Below, piece by piece: positions 37,690-48,686 of a stretch of DNA of 64,000 nucleotides. A model generated the notes under the pieces. That model made no database searches. It was not told the origin of the DNA and worked only from the letters and a program-made list of their open reading frames with translations. This stretch comes from Ruminiclostridium herbifermentans (lineage in GTDB: Bacteria > Bacillota > Clostridia > Acetivibrionales > DSM-1351). The first letter of the stretch is position 1, and each line of letters begins with the position of its first letter. The DNA is taken from NCBI RefSeq assembly GCF_005473905.2, contig NZ_CP061336.1, positions 2,162,501-2,226,500 of the forward strand, in the 5' to 3' direction. Made by a program: the position numbers and the translations under genes.

Positions 37690-38532
37690 CTACCAGTCTT
37701 TTTCTGGGTTAAAGCCATAAATTTGTACGATTGACAACAGATTGCTTTTTGCTATATCTTCAGGCGTGATAAATAAGCCTTGATTGCTGTCAATATCATA
37801 ACCAAAGTGTTTATATGCTTGATAAATAATTTGTGAGCAATTTACGGATATAAGTTTATTACTTTGTTTTTTTGATGCTAATATACCGTACTTCAATCCA
37901 ATAAGATTTTTATCTGCATATTTAGCTATCTCGTCTAGTTCCTTTTGATCTGCATTCTTAAGTCTGAGAACTTTTAAGGTTGAATATGTTTGCCATTTTG
38001 ATATCTTCTGATATTTACTAATGGTACCAGGCTCTATTGACTCTAAAACAATGCCGTTTTTTGCATCTACAACAAGTCCGCAATGTCCATGTCTCCAATA
38101 GAGTGTATGGGTGGACTTTGTAAATAGTATATCTCCATTTTTTAAAGGTGCTAATTGAATACTGCCGTTATTTTTATCTAATTCTTTATTAATAAATATA
38201 TTCTCCTGTGAGGTAAATGGGTTAAGTTTTTCAGTATAAATTTTGCGCTTTGTAAAATAGCTTTTTTGATATGATGAGATTAGGTTTTTTCCGTCCTTTT
38301 GAGCAAGTAAATCGTCAATAGCCAACTTTGAAAGACCAGTTTGTGAAAATATTATAGAATAGTCCTGTTCACTTAGTTTAGAATTTTTAAGTATAGGTAA
38401 TAGGTCTATTTGTGGTGAAGCAGGCCAATAAATACGATTATACATATTTATGAATATGAAACAGCAGTATAAATCTATTAATACAGAAAAAATGGCTATA
38501 GCTATTTTCGTTTTTAGACTTATCCTATTCAC
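37690..38532 (-). CDS. YiiX/permuted NlpC-P60-like cysteine hydrolase, membrane-anchored
   Basis: 280 residues. An N-terminal membrane helix (ISLKTKIAIAIFSVLIDLYC) is followed by an extracytoplasmic domain. NGDILFTKS, then WRHGHCGLVVD (His), and VNCSQIIYQAYKHFG (Cys) recur in the circularly permuted NlpC/P60 superfamily (YiiX, poxvirus G6R-like), which cleaves amide or ester bonds in cell walls or lipids. The catalytic pair would be these His and Cys. Start GTG 38532 follows AAGGAG; the longer frame to 38601 has no ribosome binding site. Converges on ecfT with only 26 bases between. Confidence 0.75.
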   Translation of the reverse strand: MNRISLKTKIAIAIFSVLIDLYCCFIFINMYNRIYWPASPQIDLLPILKNSKLSEQDYSIIFSQTGLSKLAIDDLLAQKDGKNLISSYQKSYFTKRKIYTEKLNPFTSQENIFINKELDKNNGSIQLAPLKNGDILFTKSTHTLYWRHGHCGLVVDAKNGIVLESIEPGTISKYQKISKWQTYSTLKVLRLKNADQKELDEIAKYADKNLIGLKYGILASKKQSNKLISVNCSQIIYQAYKHFGYDIDSNQGLFITPEDIAKSNLLSIVQIYGFNPEKDW

Positions 38533-38749
38533 ATAATCACTCCTTGTACAAAACCATATTTTGATGAAATTAGTATTTGTAAAAAATAGTTGACAATACA
38601 TTACTGCTAAATATTATCAGACAAAAGATAAATAAAATATGTATATTGTTGTGTATATAATATGTAACAGAACCACTTATATTAGTTTGGGCATATTAAT
38701 TCAAAGCGAGTTTTATTGCCATGGAGAACACAAAAGGAAGGACGTTATT

Positions 38750-39265
38750 ATGAAAAAGGGTAATTATTATGCTGGTTTATTACTAATTGTTCTAGGGGTC
38801 ATTGCTCTAATTCTTAACACGGTTTTTGATATCAGGATTATTAAGTTTGATCCCTATGATTTCTGGGTTTTTATAGTGCTGCTTATTGGATTGACTTTTG
38901 AACTTGGTTATTTTCTTAAAGGTTCGAAGCCAGGTTTGCTAATACCAGGAGGAATTATAACAACAATAGGGCTGCTTTTTATGTTTGAAGCTTCAACGGA
39001 TTGGCATTTTTCAAGGTACACATGGCCTGTGTATATAATTTCAGTTGCAGTTGGGCTTTTACAAATGTACATATTTTCAAAAAGAGATAAAGGGTTGCTT
39101 ATTGCTGGTCTAATTGTTGGTGGTATAGGAGTATTTTTTCAAATAGTGATGATACTTAGTGCTATTTCATCAAATTTAATTGGAATATTTATATCTATTT
39201 ATTTGGTTGCTGCTGGTATAGCTTTAGTATTTACCGGCTACTCAAGAAAGGGTACTAAATATTAG
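38750..39265 (+). CDS. Six-helix membrane protein, LiaI/DUF5668-like
   Basis: 171 residues, almost all hydrophobic, with about six predicted helices (YYAGLLLIVLGVIALILN, FWVFIVLLIGLTFELGYFL and later segments). The N-terminal Gly-Leu-Leu-hydrophobic pattern recalls LiaI-LiaF-type and DUF5668 membrane proteins linked to envelope-stress systems, but no such regulator is next to it. ATG 38750 follows GGAAGGAC; the longer frame from 38639 is unsupported. Function unknown. Confidence 0.6.
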   Translation: MKKGNYYAGLLLIVLGVIALILNTVFDIRIIKFDPYDFWVFIVLLIGLTFELGYFLKGSKPGLLIPGGIITTIGLLFMFEASTDWHFSRYTWPVYIISVAVGLLQMYIFSKRDKGLLIAGLIVGGIGVFFQIVMILSAISSNLIGIFISIYLVAAGIALVFTGYSRKGTKY

Positions 39266-39330
39266 AATTGAAGAAAAGCGTTTGAATTTTTCTTGAATAC
39301 TTTCATATAGTTTTATGTTATATTATATTG

Positions 39331-39790
39331 AGGCAGGAAAATCACTTCATATATTTAAAAAGTTGTAGTGTATGAGGTGTGAGATGATGAAAATAACTCC
39401 TGCCTTGATAAAATAATTGCTAAATGTAATAAAATGCTTCTAAAATTTAAAATAATTTAAAATTTATTTTTGAAGCCAGATATTATAATGGGGCAAAAAA
39501 TGTCACCTGCTTCATAAGTGGCCTGTAGTTCTTGAGATGTTAAAGGATGAAAATAACTCTGACTTGATGAATTGGCTGCTGAATGTAGTAAAGTTTTTCT
39601 ACTATATAAAAAGTTATATATTGAATATAGGTATTTATCGATAAGAAAAGTCCTTCACATATTTGTGTGATTGATTGTACTTGAACTTCAGACATTACTC
39701 CTGACTCGATGAAATACCACTGATTCTAATAAAATTTAGCTGTATTCGAAAAAATTATAATGAATTTAAGTATTATAATTTATTTGGAGG
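39331..39790. repeat. Family C repeats, three degenerate tandem units before the dNTPase gene
   Basis: Three related units of about 150 bp. Unit 1 has AGGCAGGA (39331) pairing with TCCTGCCT (39398). Unit 2 starts near 39481 (TATTATAATGGGGC) and unit 3 near 39631. Shared blocks include ATGTCACCTGCTTCATAAGTGG-like and GAAAATAACTCCTGACTTGA-like sequences and a TATTATAAT near the unit ends. A fourth copy follows dnaK at 47947. Confidence 0.65.
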
Positions 39791-39797
39791 TGAGTAT

Positions 39798-40940
39798 ATG
39801 GAATGGAGAAAGTTGAGAGAGCAGCAGGAGAATATGTTAAGCCCTTTTGCTGCAAAAAGTGTAAACTCATATGGGAGATTATTATATGAAGAGAAATGTC
39901 CCATAAGAACAGATTATGAACGTGATGGAAATAGAATACTTTATTCTATGGATTTTAGAAGGTTGAGACATAAAACGCAAGTTTTTTTTAATGCAAAAAA
40001 TGATCACATATGTACACGTATGGAACATGTTCTTAATGTTGGATCTATAGCGAACACAATAGCTAGAACTCTAAATATGAATCAGGATTTAACATATGCA
40101 ATAGCACTAGGACATGATTTAGGACATGCTCCCTTTGGACATAGTGGTGAACGTGTTCTTGACAAGTGTGTGAAGAAAATAGACAAAAATGCTAGCTTTA
40201 AACACGAATTACATAGCTTAAGAGTGGTTGAAAAGCTTGCAACTAGAATATCAAAAGAAAAGATTTATGAAAGCTGCGGACTTAACCTTACCTTTGAAGT
40301 AAAAGACGGTATTGTATCACATTGCGGAGAGAATTATGATGAATTTATTATGCATAGAGATTTAAGCAAAACTCCTGATTCATTAAAAAATGTTAAACGC
40401 ACCGATTCGCCATATACTCTTGAGGCGTGTATTGTACGATTAGTTGATAAGATTGCATATGTGGGAAGAGATATAGAAGATGCAGTTAGAGTCAAGCTTA
40501 TGGATATGCAAGACATACCTAAGGATATAAGAAATGAACTTGGAAACACTAATGGGGAAATTATTAATACTTTGGTGTGTGATATGATAGAAAACAGCTA
40601 TGGAAAAGACTGTATTCAACTAAGCAAGTCAAAGGGCGAAGCATTAGAAAAGCTTATTAATGAAAATGTGAGGCTTATATATAAAGCAGATAAAATTACT
40701 CGCTATGAGAAAATTGCTGAAAATACCCTTGAAGGATTGTTTGACAATTTGCTTGAAAGCCTTTCTGACTTTGAAAAACTACAATATAGGGATAATAAGG
40801 TTTATAGAATGTTTTATAAATATATTATAGATAAAGGGTATGATGAGTCGGTTAGTGATGCCCAAAAGGTAGTTGATTTTGTTGCAGGAATGACAGATTC
40901 CTTTGCTAGAGCTTGCTTTGAAGAAATTTATTGGATGTAA
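39798..40940 (+). CDS. dgt: dGTPase-like deoxynucleoside triphosphate triphosphohydrolase
   Basis: 380 residues. HD-superfamily dNTPase that removes triphosphate from dNTPs. Motifs: YSMDFRRLRHKTQVF, TRMEHVLNVGSIA (His), IALGHDLGHAPFGHSGERVL (His-Asp with following HxxxGH) and VDKIAYVGRDIEDA (Asp). These fit the Dgt family, which lowers or balances dNTP pools. Length is normal for the bacterial short form. TTGGAGGTG precedes ATG 39798. A YfbR-like nucleotidase follows, suggesting a common role in dNTP turnover. The upstream region is filled by family C repeats. Confidence 0.9.
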   Translation: MEWRKLREQQENMLSPFAAKSVNSYGRLLYEEKCPIRTDYERDGNRILYSMDFRRLRHKTQVFFNAKNDHICTRMEHVLNVGSIANTIARTLNMNQDLTYAIALGHDLGHAPFGHSGERVLDKCVKKIDKNASFKHELHSLRVVEKLATRISKEKIYESCGLNLTFEVKDGIVSHCGENYDEFIMHRDLSKTPDSLKNVKRTDSPYTLEACIVRLVDKIAYVGRDIEDAVRVKLMDMQDIPKDIRNELGNTNGEIINTLVCDMIENSYGKDCIQLSKSKGEALEKLINENVRLIYKADKITRYEKIAENTLEGLFDNLLESLSDFEKLQYRDNKVYRMFYKYIIDKGYDESVSDAQKVVDFVAGMTDSFARACFEEIYWM

Positions 40941-40974
40941 CAGCTTGAAAATATAGTTTGTACAAACATAGTGC

Positions 40975-41330
40975 ATTTTCAAGCCTCAAAAACCACTCTG
41001 TGTTTTTTGGAGTGTGGATGTATTTGCTTATACATGGTACTATTTTGAACTTTCAAGCGCCAATACCACAAGTGGTTTTGCAGTGTGGATGTATTTGCTT
41101 ATTCATAGTACTATTTCGAACTTTCAAGCGCCAAAACCACAAGTGGTTTTACAGTGTGGAAGTCTTTGACTATACATGGTACTATTTTGAACTTTCAAGC
41201 GCCAATACCACAAGTGGTTTTGCAGTGTGGATGTATTTGCTTATTCATAGTACTATTTCGAACTACAAAAACTACTTTGTAGTATTTGTGGTGTAGCAGT
41301 ATTAGTTTATATGGTGTAACTTCGAACTAG
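40975..41330. repeat. 71-bp tandem repeat array (family B copy 3)
   Basis: ACTATTTTGAACTTTCAAGC and close variants recur with CTATTT at 41041, 41112, 41183 and 41254, an exact 71-bp period. Each unit contains ACCACAAGTGGTTTT, the core of the dispersed family B palindrome. A leading partial copy at ~40970 retains CATAGTGCATTTTCAAGCC. Period 71 is not a multiple of three, and the frame open through it (40958-41296) is taken as non-coding. Confidence 0.85.
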
Positions 41331-41343
41331 TTTGGAGGTTAGT

Positions 41344-41934
41344 ATGAGTCAAGAAAAATATCATTTTTTTGCGTTTTTATCTAGAATGAAATACATAAAC
41401 AGATGGGGACTTATGAGAAATACCTATACAGAGAATATTCAGGAACATAGTCTTCAAGTGGCAATTATTGCCCACGGACTGGCAGTAATCAGAAATATCT
41501 ATTTTAATGGTGAAATTAATCCTGAAAGAGTTGCTATTCTTGCAATGTTTCATGATTGCAATGAAATTATTACTGGTGATATGCCAACACCAATAAAGTA
41601 CTATAATCCACAAATAAATAAAATTTATAAAGATATTGAGGATATATCCAAAGAGAAAATTATTTCCATGCTCCCAGAAGAAATGACGGATGAATATTAT
41701 TCATTGTTTTTCAAGAATCCTGATGATTTAGAATGTTGGAGGCTGGTAAAGGCTGCTGATAGAATTGCAGCATACATTAAATGTATTGAGGAAGTAAAGG
41801 CTGGTAATAACGAGTTTAAAAAAGCAAGTGAAGCAATATTGCAAACAATTGAGAAAATTGACCTTGAAGAGGTGGCGTATTTTATGGAAAAATTTATGCC
41901 TAGTTTTAACTTATCCCTTGATGAAATCGATTAG
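41344..41934 (+). CDS. yfbR: YfbR-like 5'-deoxynucleotidase
   Basis: 196 residues. HD-domain enzyme dephosphorylating deoxynucleoside monophosphates. Motifs: NIQEHSLQVAIIAHGL (first His), AILAMFHDCNEIITGDMPTPIKYY (His-Asp and the YfbR-type GDxPTP) and VKAADRIAAYIKC (Asp). ATG 41344 follows GGAGGTTAGT, the same initiation sequence as the YteA-like gene at 7628. Together with the dNTPase gene upstream it would convert excess dNTPs to nucleosides. Confidence 0.88.
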   Translation: MSQEKYHFFAFLSRMKYINRWGLMRNTYTENIQEHSLQVAIIAHGLAVIRNIYFNGEINPERVAILAMFHDCNEIITGDMPTPIKYYNPQINKIYKDIEDISKEKIISMLPEEMTDEYYSLFFKNPDDLECWRLVKAADRIAAYIKCIEEVKAGNNEFKKASEAILQTIEKIDLEEVAYFMEKFMPSFNLSLDEID

Positions 41935-42233
41935 TGCTTTTACAAAACTCAACTTTTTATTTGAAAAACTAAAGTGTTAAAGTATATAAAATAATCACTC
42001 ATTTTAAGTTTATTGCCAGGAAACAAGCCATTGACAAGTTTTGAATTCCAACAGACTTTAAATTGGAAAGTTGAGTAATTTAATTGACAAAAAAAGTATA
42101 TGTTATTAAAATTGAATAGAGCAAAAATAGCTAAGTGAATAGGATGTTTTTTACTTAGTAATTTTAACATTCTATTATTATTTACTTAACACATATTTTT
42201 ACTGATCAAAACCAAAAACAAAGGGGCATTAAG

Positions 42234-43061
42234 ATGACATTCGATGAAAATATAGGTAATTTATGCATTATAAACGGAGAAACTGTAGAAAAAGAGAGTC
42301 TGGCACTTTATACGTCTGAAAAATATAAGGCTTTTTATGAGGTTTTAAAAATAATTAAAGGAATACCTCTTTTTTATGAAGATCACTTTATGAGATTAAA
42401 AAGTTCAATGAATAAAGCCAGTTATGAGTTGGCAATTTCTAAAAGAGATCTTAAAGATCAAATTAAAAAGGTATGTGCTCTAAATTCATTTTCTGATTGT
42501 AATGTTAAAGTAATTGTGCTTCAATATGGAGCTGAGCAGATAACAATTATTTGCATTAATAAGTTCTATTATCCTACTAAACAAGAATACGATAATGGTG
42601 TAGTTTGTTGTACTGCCAATTTGACAAGAACTAATCCAAACATAAAGATTATTAATACTAGCTACAAGGATGAAATTAAGCGTGTAGTTGAAGAAAAAAA
42701 GGCTTTTGAGGTTTTGCTTGTTAATGATGAAGGAAAAATAACTGAAGGCGGAAAATCAAATGCTTTTTTTGTAAAGGGAAATAAAATATATACTTCTCCT
42801 GAAGATTATATTTTGGTGGGAATAACCAGAAAATACGTGGTCGATGTATGTAAGAAGCTTGGATATGAAGTAATAGAGACGCTTATTGGAGTAGATTCCT
42901 TGACCAGTTTTGATGCAGCTTTTATTACAGGTACATCAATAAATGTTTTACCAATAAGATGTATCGATAATTATGAAATTGATTCTGCAAAGAATCCTAC
43001 AACTCAACATGTGATGGTAGGGTATAATAGCCTTGTCAGTTCATATATAAATGAAAATTAA
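42234..43061 (+). CDS. Class IV aminotransferase (PabC/branched-chain type)
   Basis: 275 residues, fold-type IV PLP enzyme. ESLALYTSEKYKAFYEVLK and GIPLFYEDHFMRL match the N-terminal domain. NTSYKDEIKR supplies the PLP lysine region, and ITEGGKSNAFFVKGN the conserved E-x-SN phosphate-binding stretch. FITGTSINVLPI is the C-terminal block. Length and motifs fit 4-amino-4-deoxychorismate lyase, D-amino-acid or branched-chain aminotransferase; the reaction cannot be decided. AAAGGGGC precedes ATG. The preceding 299-base gap shows no recognisable element. Confidence 0.85.
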   Translation: MTFDENIGNLCIINGETVEKESLALYTSEKYKAFYEVLKIIKGIPLFYEDHFMRLKSSMNKASYELAISKRDLKDQIKKVCALNSFSDCNVKVIVLQYGAEQITIICINKFYYPTKQEYDNGVVCCTANLTRTNPNIKIINTSYKDEIKRVVEEKKAFEVLLVNDEGKITEGGKSNAFFVKGNKIYTSPEDYILVGITRKYVVDVCKKLGYEVIETLIGVDSLTSFDAAFITGTSINVLPIRCIDNYEIDSAKNPTTQHVMVGYNSLVSSYINEN

Positions 43062-43087
43062 TTAAAATAATAGGGGGGGTAAGTATT

Positions 43088-43948
43088 GTGAGGTACCTTG
43101 AAAATGCTTTCAAATTTACATTAAATAATTTTTTATTGGCAATACCACTTTTAATTTCAATGGCAATACCTTCATTAATTATTAAAATAGGTACTGCTGG
43201 CTTTACTGCTAAGTTGGCCCAAAAGTATACAGAAATATTTATGAGCGTTTTGAGAGGCGAGTATTTAGACATTAGCGCGAACTTTTTTGATGAATTGATT
43301 AGTATGCCAATGATTATTTGTGTTACTATTGGAGGATTTCTGCTTTTGTTGTTTTCTATTTTAATTTATCCTGCTACTTATGGGTTAATAAATAAAAAAT
43401 ATGAAACAGGAAATGCAACTCTAAGCGATTTCACACAGTGTATGTCAAAATATATAGGAAGATATATACAGTTTGGTTTGCTAAGCATTGCTATAAGTAT
43501 TGGATTAGTTTTAGTTTTAGTTATACTTGTGGTTATAGCTTCTGTTATTGCGGCATTAGTTTCAACTATCGCAGGTATACTGCTAATGTTACTTTTCTAC
43601 TTTGCATTCATAGTAGGAAATATTGCTTTAGGAATTTATATGATTTTGTGGTTCCCAGCAGTTTGTGTAGAGGATAGCGGAATTATTGAGGGATTGAAAA
43701 ATTCCTTCAAAACAGTTAATGGCAGCTTTTGGCCAATATTAGGTATTACTATATTAATTTCACTAGGTGGTGGTATAGCTGGTTCTATATTGGGCATTTT
43801 CCCATTTGTTGGTGTAGTAATATCATCTGTAATTAGTAGATTAGCAAATTTTGTTTTGATAGTTTACTATTTTGAAATTTATCGCGCTAAGACAGGTAGA
43901 TTTTATTCAGCTGATAATTTCCAGCAGATAAATAATCCTATTGAGTAA
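43088..43948 (+). CDS. Polytopic membrane protein, function unknown
   Basis: 286 residues with about six membrane helices (MIICVTIGGFLLLLFSILIY, LVLVLVILVVIASVIAALVS, IALGIYMILWFPAV). It has the repeated gly/ile-rich texture of DUF4013 or glycerophosphodiesterase-membrane-domain-like proteins; I cannot settle which. The motif EDSGIIEGLKNSFKTVNGSF before the last helices is typical of that broad group. GTG 43088 follows GGGGGGT. Probably co-transcribed with the aminotransferase 26 bases upstream. Confidence 0.65.
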   Translation: MRYLENAFKFTLNNFLLAIPLLISMAIPSLIIKIGTAGFTAKLAQKYTEIFMSVLRGEYLDISANFFDELISMPMIICVTIGGFLLLLFSILIYPATYGLINKKYETGNATLSDFTQCMSKYIGRYIQFGLLSIAISIGLVLVLVILVVIASVIAALVSTIAGILLMLLFYFAFIVGNIALGIYMILWFPAVCVEDSGIIEGLKNSFKTVNGSFWPILGITILISLGGGIAGSILGIFPFVGVVISSVISRLANFVLIVYYFEIYRAKTGRFYSADNFQQINNPIE

Positions 43949-43983
43949 AAGCAATAGCAAAGAAGTATGATTTTTGCCATTAT

Positions 43984-44023
43984 AGCCTTGTTCTACGTCT
44001 TATGTAGAGCAAGGTTATTTTTA
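43984..44023 (+). terminator. Intrinsic terminator before hrcA
   Basis: AGCCTTGTTCTAC pairs with GTAGAGCAAGGT, then TATTTTTAT. The remaining gap up to 44245 shows no recognisable feature. Confidence 0.85.
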
Positions 44024-44245
44024 TCAATTATTTATATTCCAAAGAGTATGGTTTTTTATGATGTGGGTTTAGCGGCACAAGCATAAGGATGAGTAAATGT
44101 CATTTACCATAATTTACATAATTCTAGTACTTATTATTTATACAAATCATTGAATTAGTATATAAACCTATATACTAGATTATTTTTTAAGAAGCGGAAT
44201 ATTAACTCCTTTATCAAAAAATAGCAATAATTATTGGAAAAGTAC

Positions 44246-44274
44246 TTGACAAACACAAGGGCTAATGGTATTTT
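44246..44274 (+). promoter_or_regulatory. Vegetative promoter of the hrcA operon
   Basis: TTGACA at 44246-44251, 17-bp spacer, TATTTT at 44269-44274 with TGG before it. The CIRCE element begins 11 bases downstream, covering the likely transcription start. Confidence 0.65.
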
Positions 44275-44285
44275 TAATATATAAA

Positions 44286-44312
44286 TTAGCACTCAATAAC
44301 TTAGAGTGCTAA
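44286..44312 (+). promoter_or_regulatory. CIRCE operator
   Basis: Perfect TTAGCACTC-N9-GAGTGCTAA inverted repeat, the HrcA binding site. It overlaps the start of transcription of hrcA-grpE-dnaK, giving autoregulated heat-shock control. Confidence 0.97.
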
Positions 44313-44353
44313 CAACAAAGTAAAAAATGCTGGAAGCAAAGGGAGTGATAAAC

Positions 44354-45400
44354 GTGCTGCTTGACGATAGAAAACTTAGAATACTACAAGCCATTATTGA
44401 TGATTACATTACTTCAGCTGAGCCTGTTGGTTCGAGAACTATTGCCAAAAGGCATGAACTTGGTCTAAGTTCAGCTACCATTAGAAATGAAATGGCTGAT
44501 TTAGAGGAAATGGGTTTTTTAGAACAACCACATACTTCTGCTGGCAGGGTTCCATCGGATAAGGGCTATAGGCTATATGTAGACAAATTAATGCAGATTA
44601 ATGAACTTTCACAAGATGATATAGAAAACATAAAAAATGCTATGGACGTCAAAATTAATGAACTTAGTCAGCTTATAAGAAATGCTTCAGTAGTAATGTC
44701 AAAATTTACAAAATATACTACTATGGCATTGACTCCTCATTCAAAAAAATCTGCATTAAAAGCAGTACAGGTTGTTCCTATTGAACAAGGAAAGGCTCTT
44801 GTTATTATTGTTACAGACACAAATATTGTACGTAATAATTTAGTAAGAGTTGATGATAGAATTACTCCTGATTCTTTAATTCAAATATCAAATTTGTTAA
44901 ATGATAAGCTAAGAGGATATACTCTTAAAATGCTTGCATCAAATGATATTAGGTTTGAGGTTGAGAAATTTATTTCTATACCTCATAGTATTATTAATCC
45001 AATTCTCAACGGTATTGAAGACTTGATTAAAACAATTGATCATCCTGAGGTATATTTGGAGGGAACTACAAATATATTGAACTTTCCTGAATTTAGAGAG
45101 GTTCAGAAGGCAAAAGAGTTTTTAAATATACTTGATGAGAAGAAGTTAATTTCAGACATTCTTGTTAATACTTTATATAATAATAATGATATAGTAATAC
45201 AGATTGGCAATGAGAACAATATAGAAGGTATAAAGGAATGCAGTTTAGTAACAACCTCATATAGTGTTGGAGATCATGTAATAGGTACTATAGGCATTAT
45301 TGGCCCTACAAGAATGGAGTATTCAAAGGTTGTTTCTTCAATGAACTTTATAAGAAATAAAATTAATCAAGAGATATTACGGCTCTTGGGTGATGGATAG
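44354..45400 (+). CDS. hrcA: Heat-inducible transcription repressor HrcA
   Basis: 348 residues. Winged helix-turn-helix at the N-terminus (DDYITSAEPVGSRTIAKRH, LSSATIRNEMADLEEMG, QPHTSAGRVPSDKGYR) followed by the GAF-like dimerisation domain. It represses the operon through CIRCE, with activity dependent on GroEL in known relatives. GTG 44354 is preferred: GGGAG lies nine bases upstream and the family normally starts with LDDRKxxIL; the ATG at 44327 has no ribosome binding site. Heads the heat-shock cluster. Confidence 0.96.
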   Translation: MLLDDRKLRILQAIIDDYITSAEPVGSRTIAKRHELGLSSATIRNEMADLEEMGFLEQPHTSAGRVPSDKGYRLYVDKLMQINELSQDDIENIKNAMDVKINELSQLIRNASVVMSKFTKYTTMALTPHSKKSALKAVQVVPIEQGKALVIIVTDTNIVRNNLVRVDDRITPDSLIQISNLLNDKLRGYTLKMLASNDIRFEVEKFISIPHSIINPILNGIEDLIKTIDHPEVYLEGTTNILNFPEFREVQKAKEFLNILDEKKLISDILVNTLYNNNDIVIQIGNENNIEGIKECSLVTTSYSVGDHVIGTIGIIGPTRMEYSKVVSSMNFIRNKINQEILRLLGDG

Positions 45401-45429
45401 TTAAAAATTAAGGAGGTAAATACTGGATA

Positions 45430-46026
45430 ATGAAAAAAGATATTAATTCAAAAGATGAAGAAGTAATTAATATAGATGAAAATGAGCAAACAGCAAATAA
45501 CAGTTGTGATTCTGATTCATCTAGTAATTGCGGTGAGGAATGTCAAACAGATTCAGTTAATACTGAAATTGAGGAATTAAAAGCAAAACTTGAGGAAAAG
45601 AACCTTCAGTGTGAGGAGTATAAAAATGCAGTTCAACGTATAGCTGCTGAATTTGATAATTATAAAAAACGTACTTTAAAAGAAAAAGAAGCTCTTAGTC
45701 TTGATGCTGCCATTGACACTGTAAATACTATTTTGCCAGTGGTTGACAATCTGGAAAGAGCTTTAAAAGCTGCTGAGGAAATGGAAAACAATCCGCTAAA
45801 AGAAGGCGTTGAAATGGTTATGAGGCAGATGATGGAATGTTTAGAGAAGCTAGGTGTCAAGCCAATTGAAGCAATAGACAATCCATTTAATCCTGAACTT
45901 CATAATGCTGTAATGCATGTGGAGGATGAAGAAAAAGGAGTTAATGTTGTAATTGAAGAATTTCAAAAAGGTTATACAATGAAGGGAAAAGTCGTAAGAC
46001 ACAGTATGGTTAAGGTAGCAAATTAA
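45430..46026 (+). CDS. grpE: Nucleotide exchange factor GrpE
   Basis: 198 residues. A long acidic N-terminus is followed by a coiled coil (EELKAKLEEKNLQCEEYKNA), then RIAAEFDNYKKRT and the C-terminal beta-domain (NPFNPELHNAVMHVEDE, MKGKVVRHSMVKVAN). Releases ADP from DnaK. AGGAGG lies 13 bases before ATG 45430, longer than usual spacing, but no better start is in frame. Between hrcA and dnaK in one operon. Confidence 0.96.
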   Translation: MKKDINSKDEEVINIDENEQTANNSCDSDSSSNCGEECQTDSVNTEIEELKAKLEEKNLQCEEYKNAVQRIAAEFDNYKKRTLKEKEALSLDAAIDTVNTILPVVDNLERALKAAEEMENNPLKEGVEMVMRQMMECLEKLGVKPIEAIDNPFNPELHNAVMHVEDEEKGVNVVIEEFQKGYTMKGKVVRHSMVKVAN

Positions 46027-46064
46027 TAGTTTTGAATAACTCAAATTTGAATACATTTTGTTAA

Positions 46065-47939
<1,875 letters not shown>

Positions 47940-48686
47940 ATATATAGTGAGGCAAGAATATGTCCCTACTTCTATAAGTGGCAGGTACCGCTTTGGTTTT
48001 TAGACGGTGAGAATATTTTCCGCCTCACTTGCACGCTGCTGATTCTAATGAATTTTTCTACAACCGAGAAATTTCATTTTGAAACTAGGTGTTATAATAT
48101 ATAGGGGCTGTAATAGGCCCCTATAGCAATTAAAAGTTGAAAATTAAAAAGTCTGCATTCATGTATTTATCGTTCTCTATATATAATGCTGATGGTGATG
48201 TTTGGAAATTATTTGCATATAGCTGAGTTTTCAAACCACAAAACCGCAAGTGATTTTATGACAGAAATTTATATGGAGTAACGTATAAGAAATACTACGA
48301 GAAGCTTTTTGAGAATTTAACAGCAAGTAATTATAGAATTTTTGTTTGAATAGGTGTGTTAATAAATTAACTCGTTTTTGGGAGAATCATTTTTTAAGTT
48401 GACTTTAAACTAAGCTTAGGTATAAAATTATTCTTGTATTTGTGGAGGTTTTAACATTTAATTCCACAAGTAAACGTAATTTTACGACGGAAGTATTTTA
48501 AAATAGTTAAGACCAATTATAGATTAATTTAGTTAACATTAAGTATTTTTTAATTGATAATAAATGCCAAAGCTGGTAATTTTAGGCTCTGGCTTGTTTT
48601 ATGCTTTAGAAAATAATACCGGTGAAGTAAGCAACTTGATTTTTCTGAGGGATTTTAATGTTATGTATTAGACGGGAGTTGAATTT
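47940..48686. other. Long gap between dnaK and dnaJ, rich in repeats
   Basis: 747 bases without a gene in what is usually a tight operon. It holds family C copy 4 (47947-48028 core), a perfect 8-bp hairpin ATAGGGGC/GCCCCTAT (48101-48124), a degenerate family B core AACCACAAAACCGCAAGTGATTTT (near 48236-48259, written with a single mismatched arm), and an isolated TGTGGAGGT near 48441 with no gene after it. Confidence 0.6.
47947..48100. repeat. Family C repeat, copy 4
   Basis: GTGAGGC (47947-47953) pairs with GCCTCAC (48022-48028). Between them is ATGTCCCTACTTCTATAAGT, matching unit 2 near 39500. Beyond the stem GCTGCTGATTCTAATGAATT and a final GTTATAAT match the dNTPase-upstream units. Confidence 0.65.

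Noticed and set aside
40958-41296. 112-codon open frame across the 71-bp repeats
   Set aside because: It is read through tandem non-coding repeats whose period is not a multiple of three; no ribosome binding site and repetitive, Phe/Trp-rich product.
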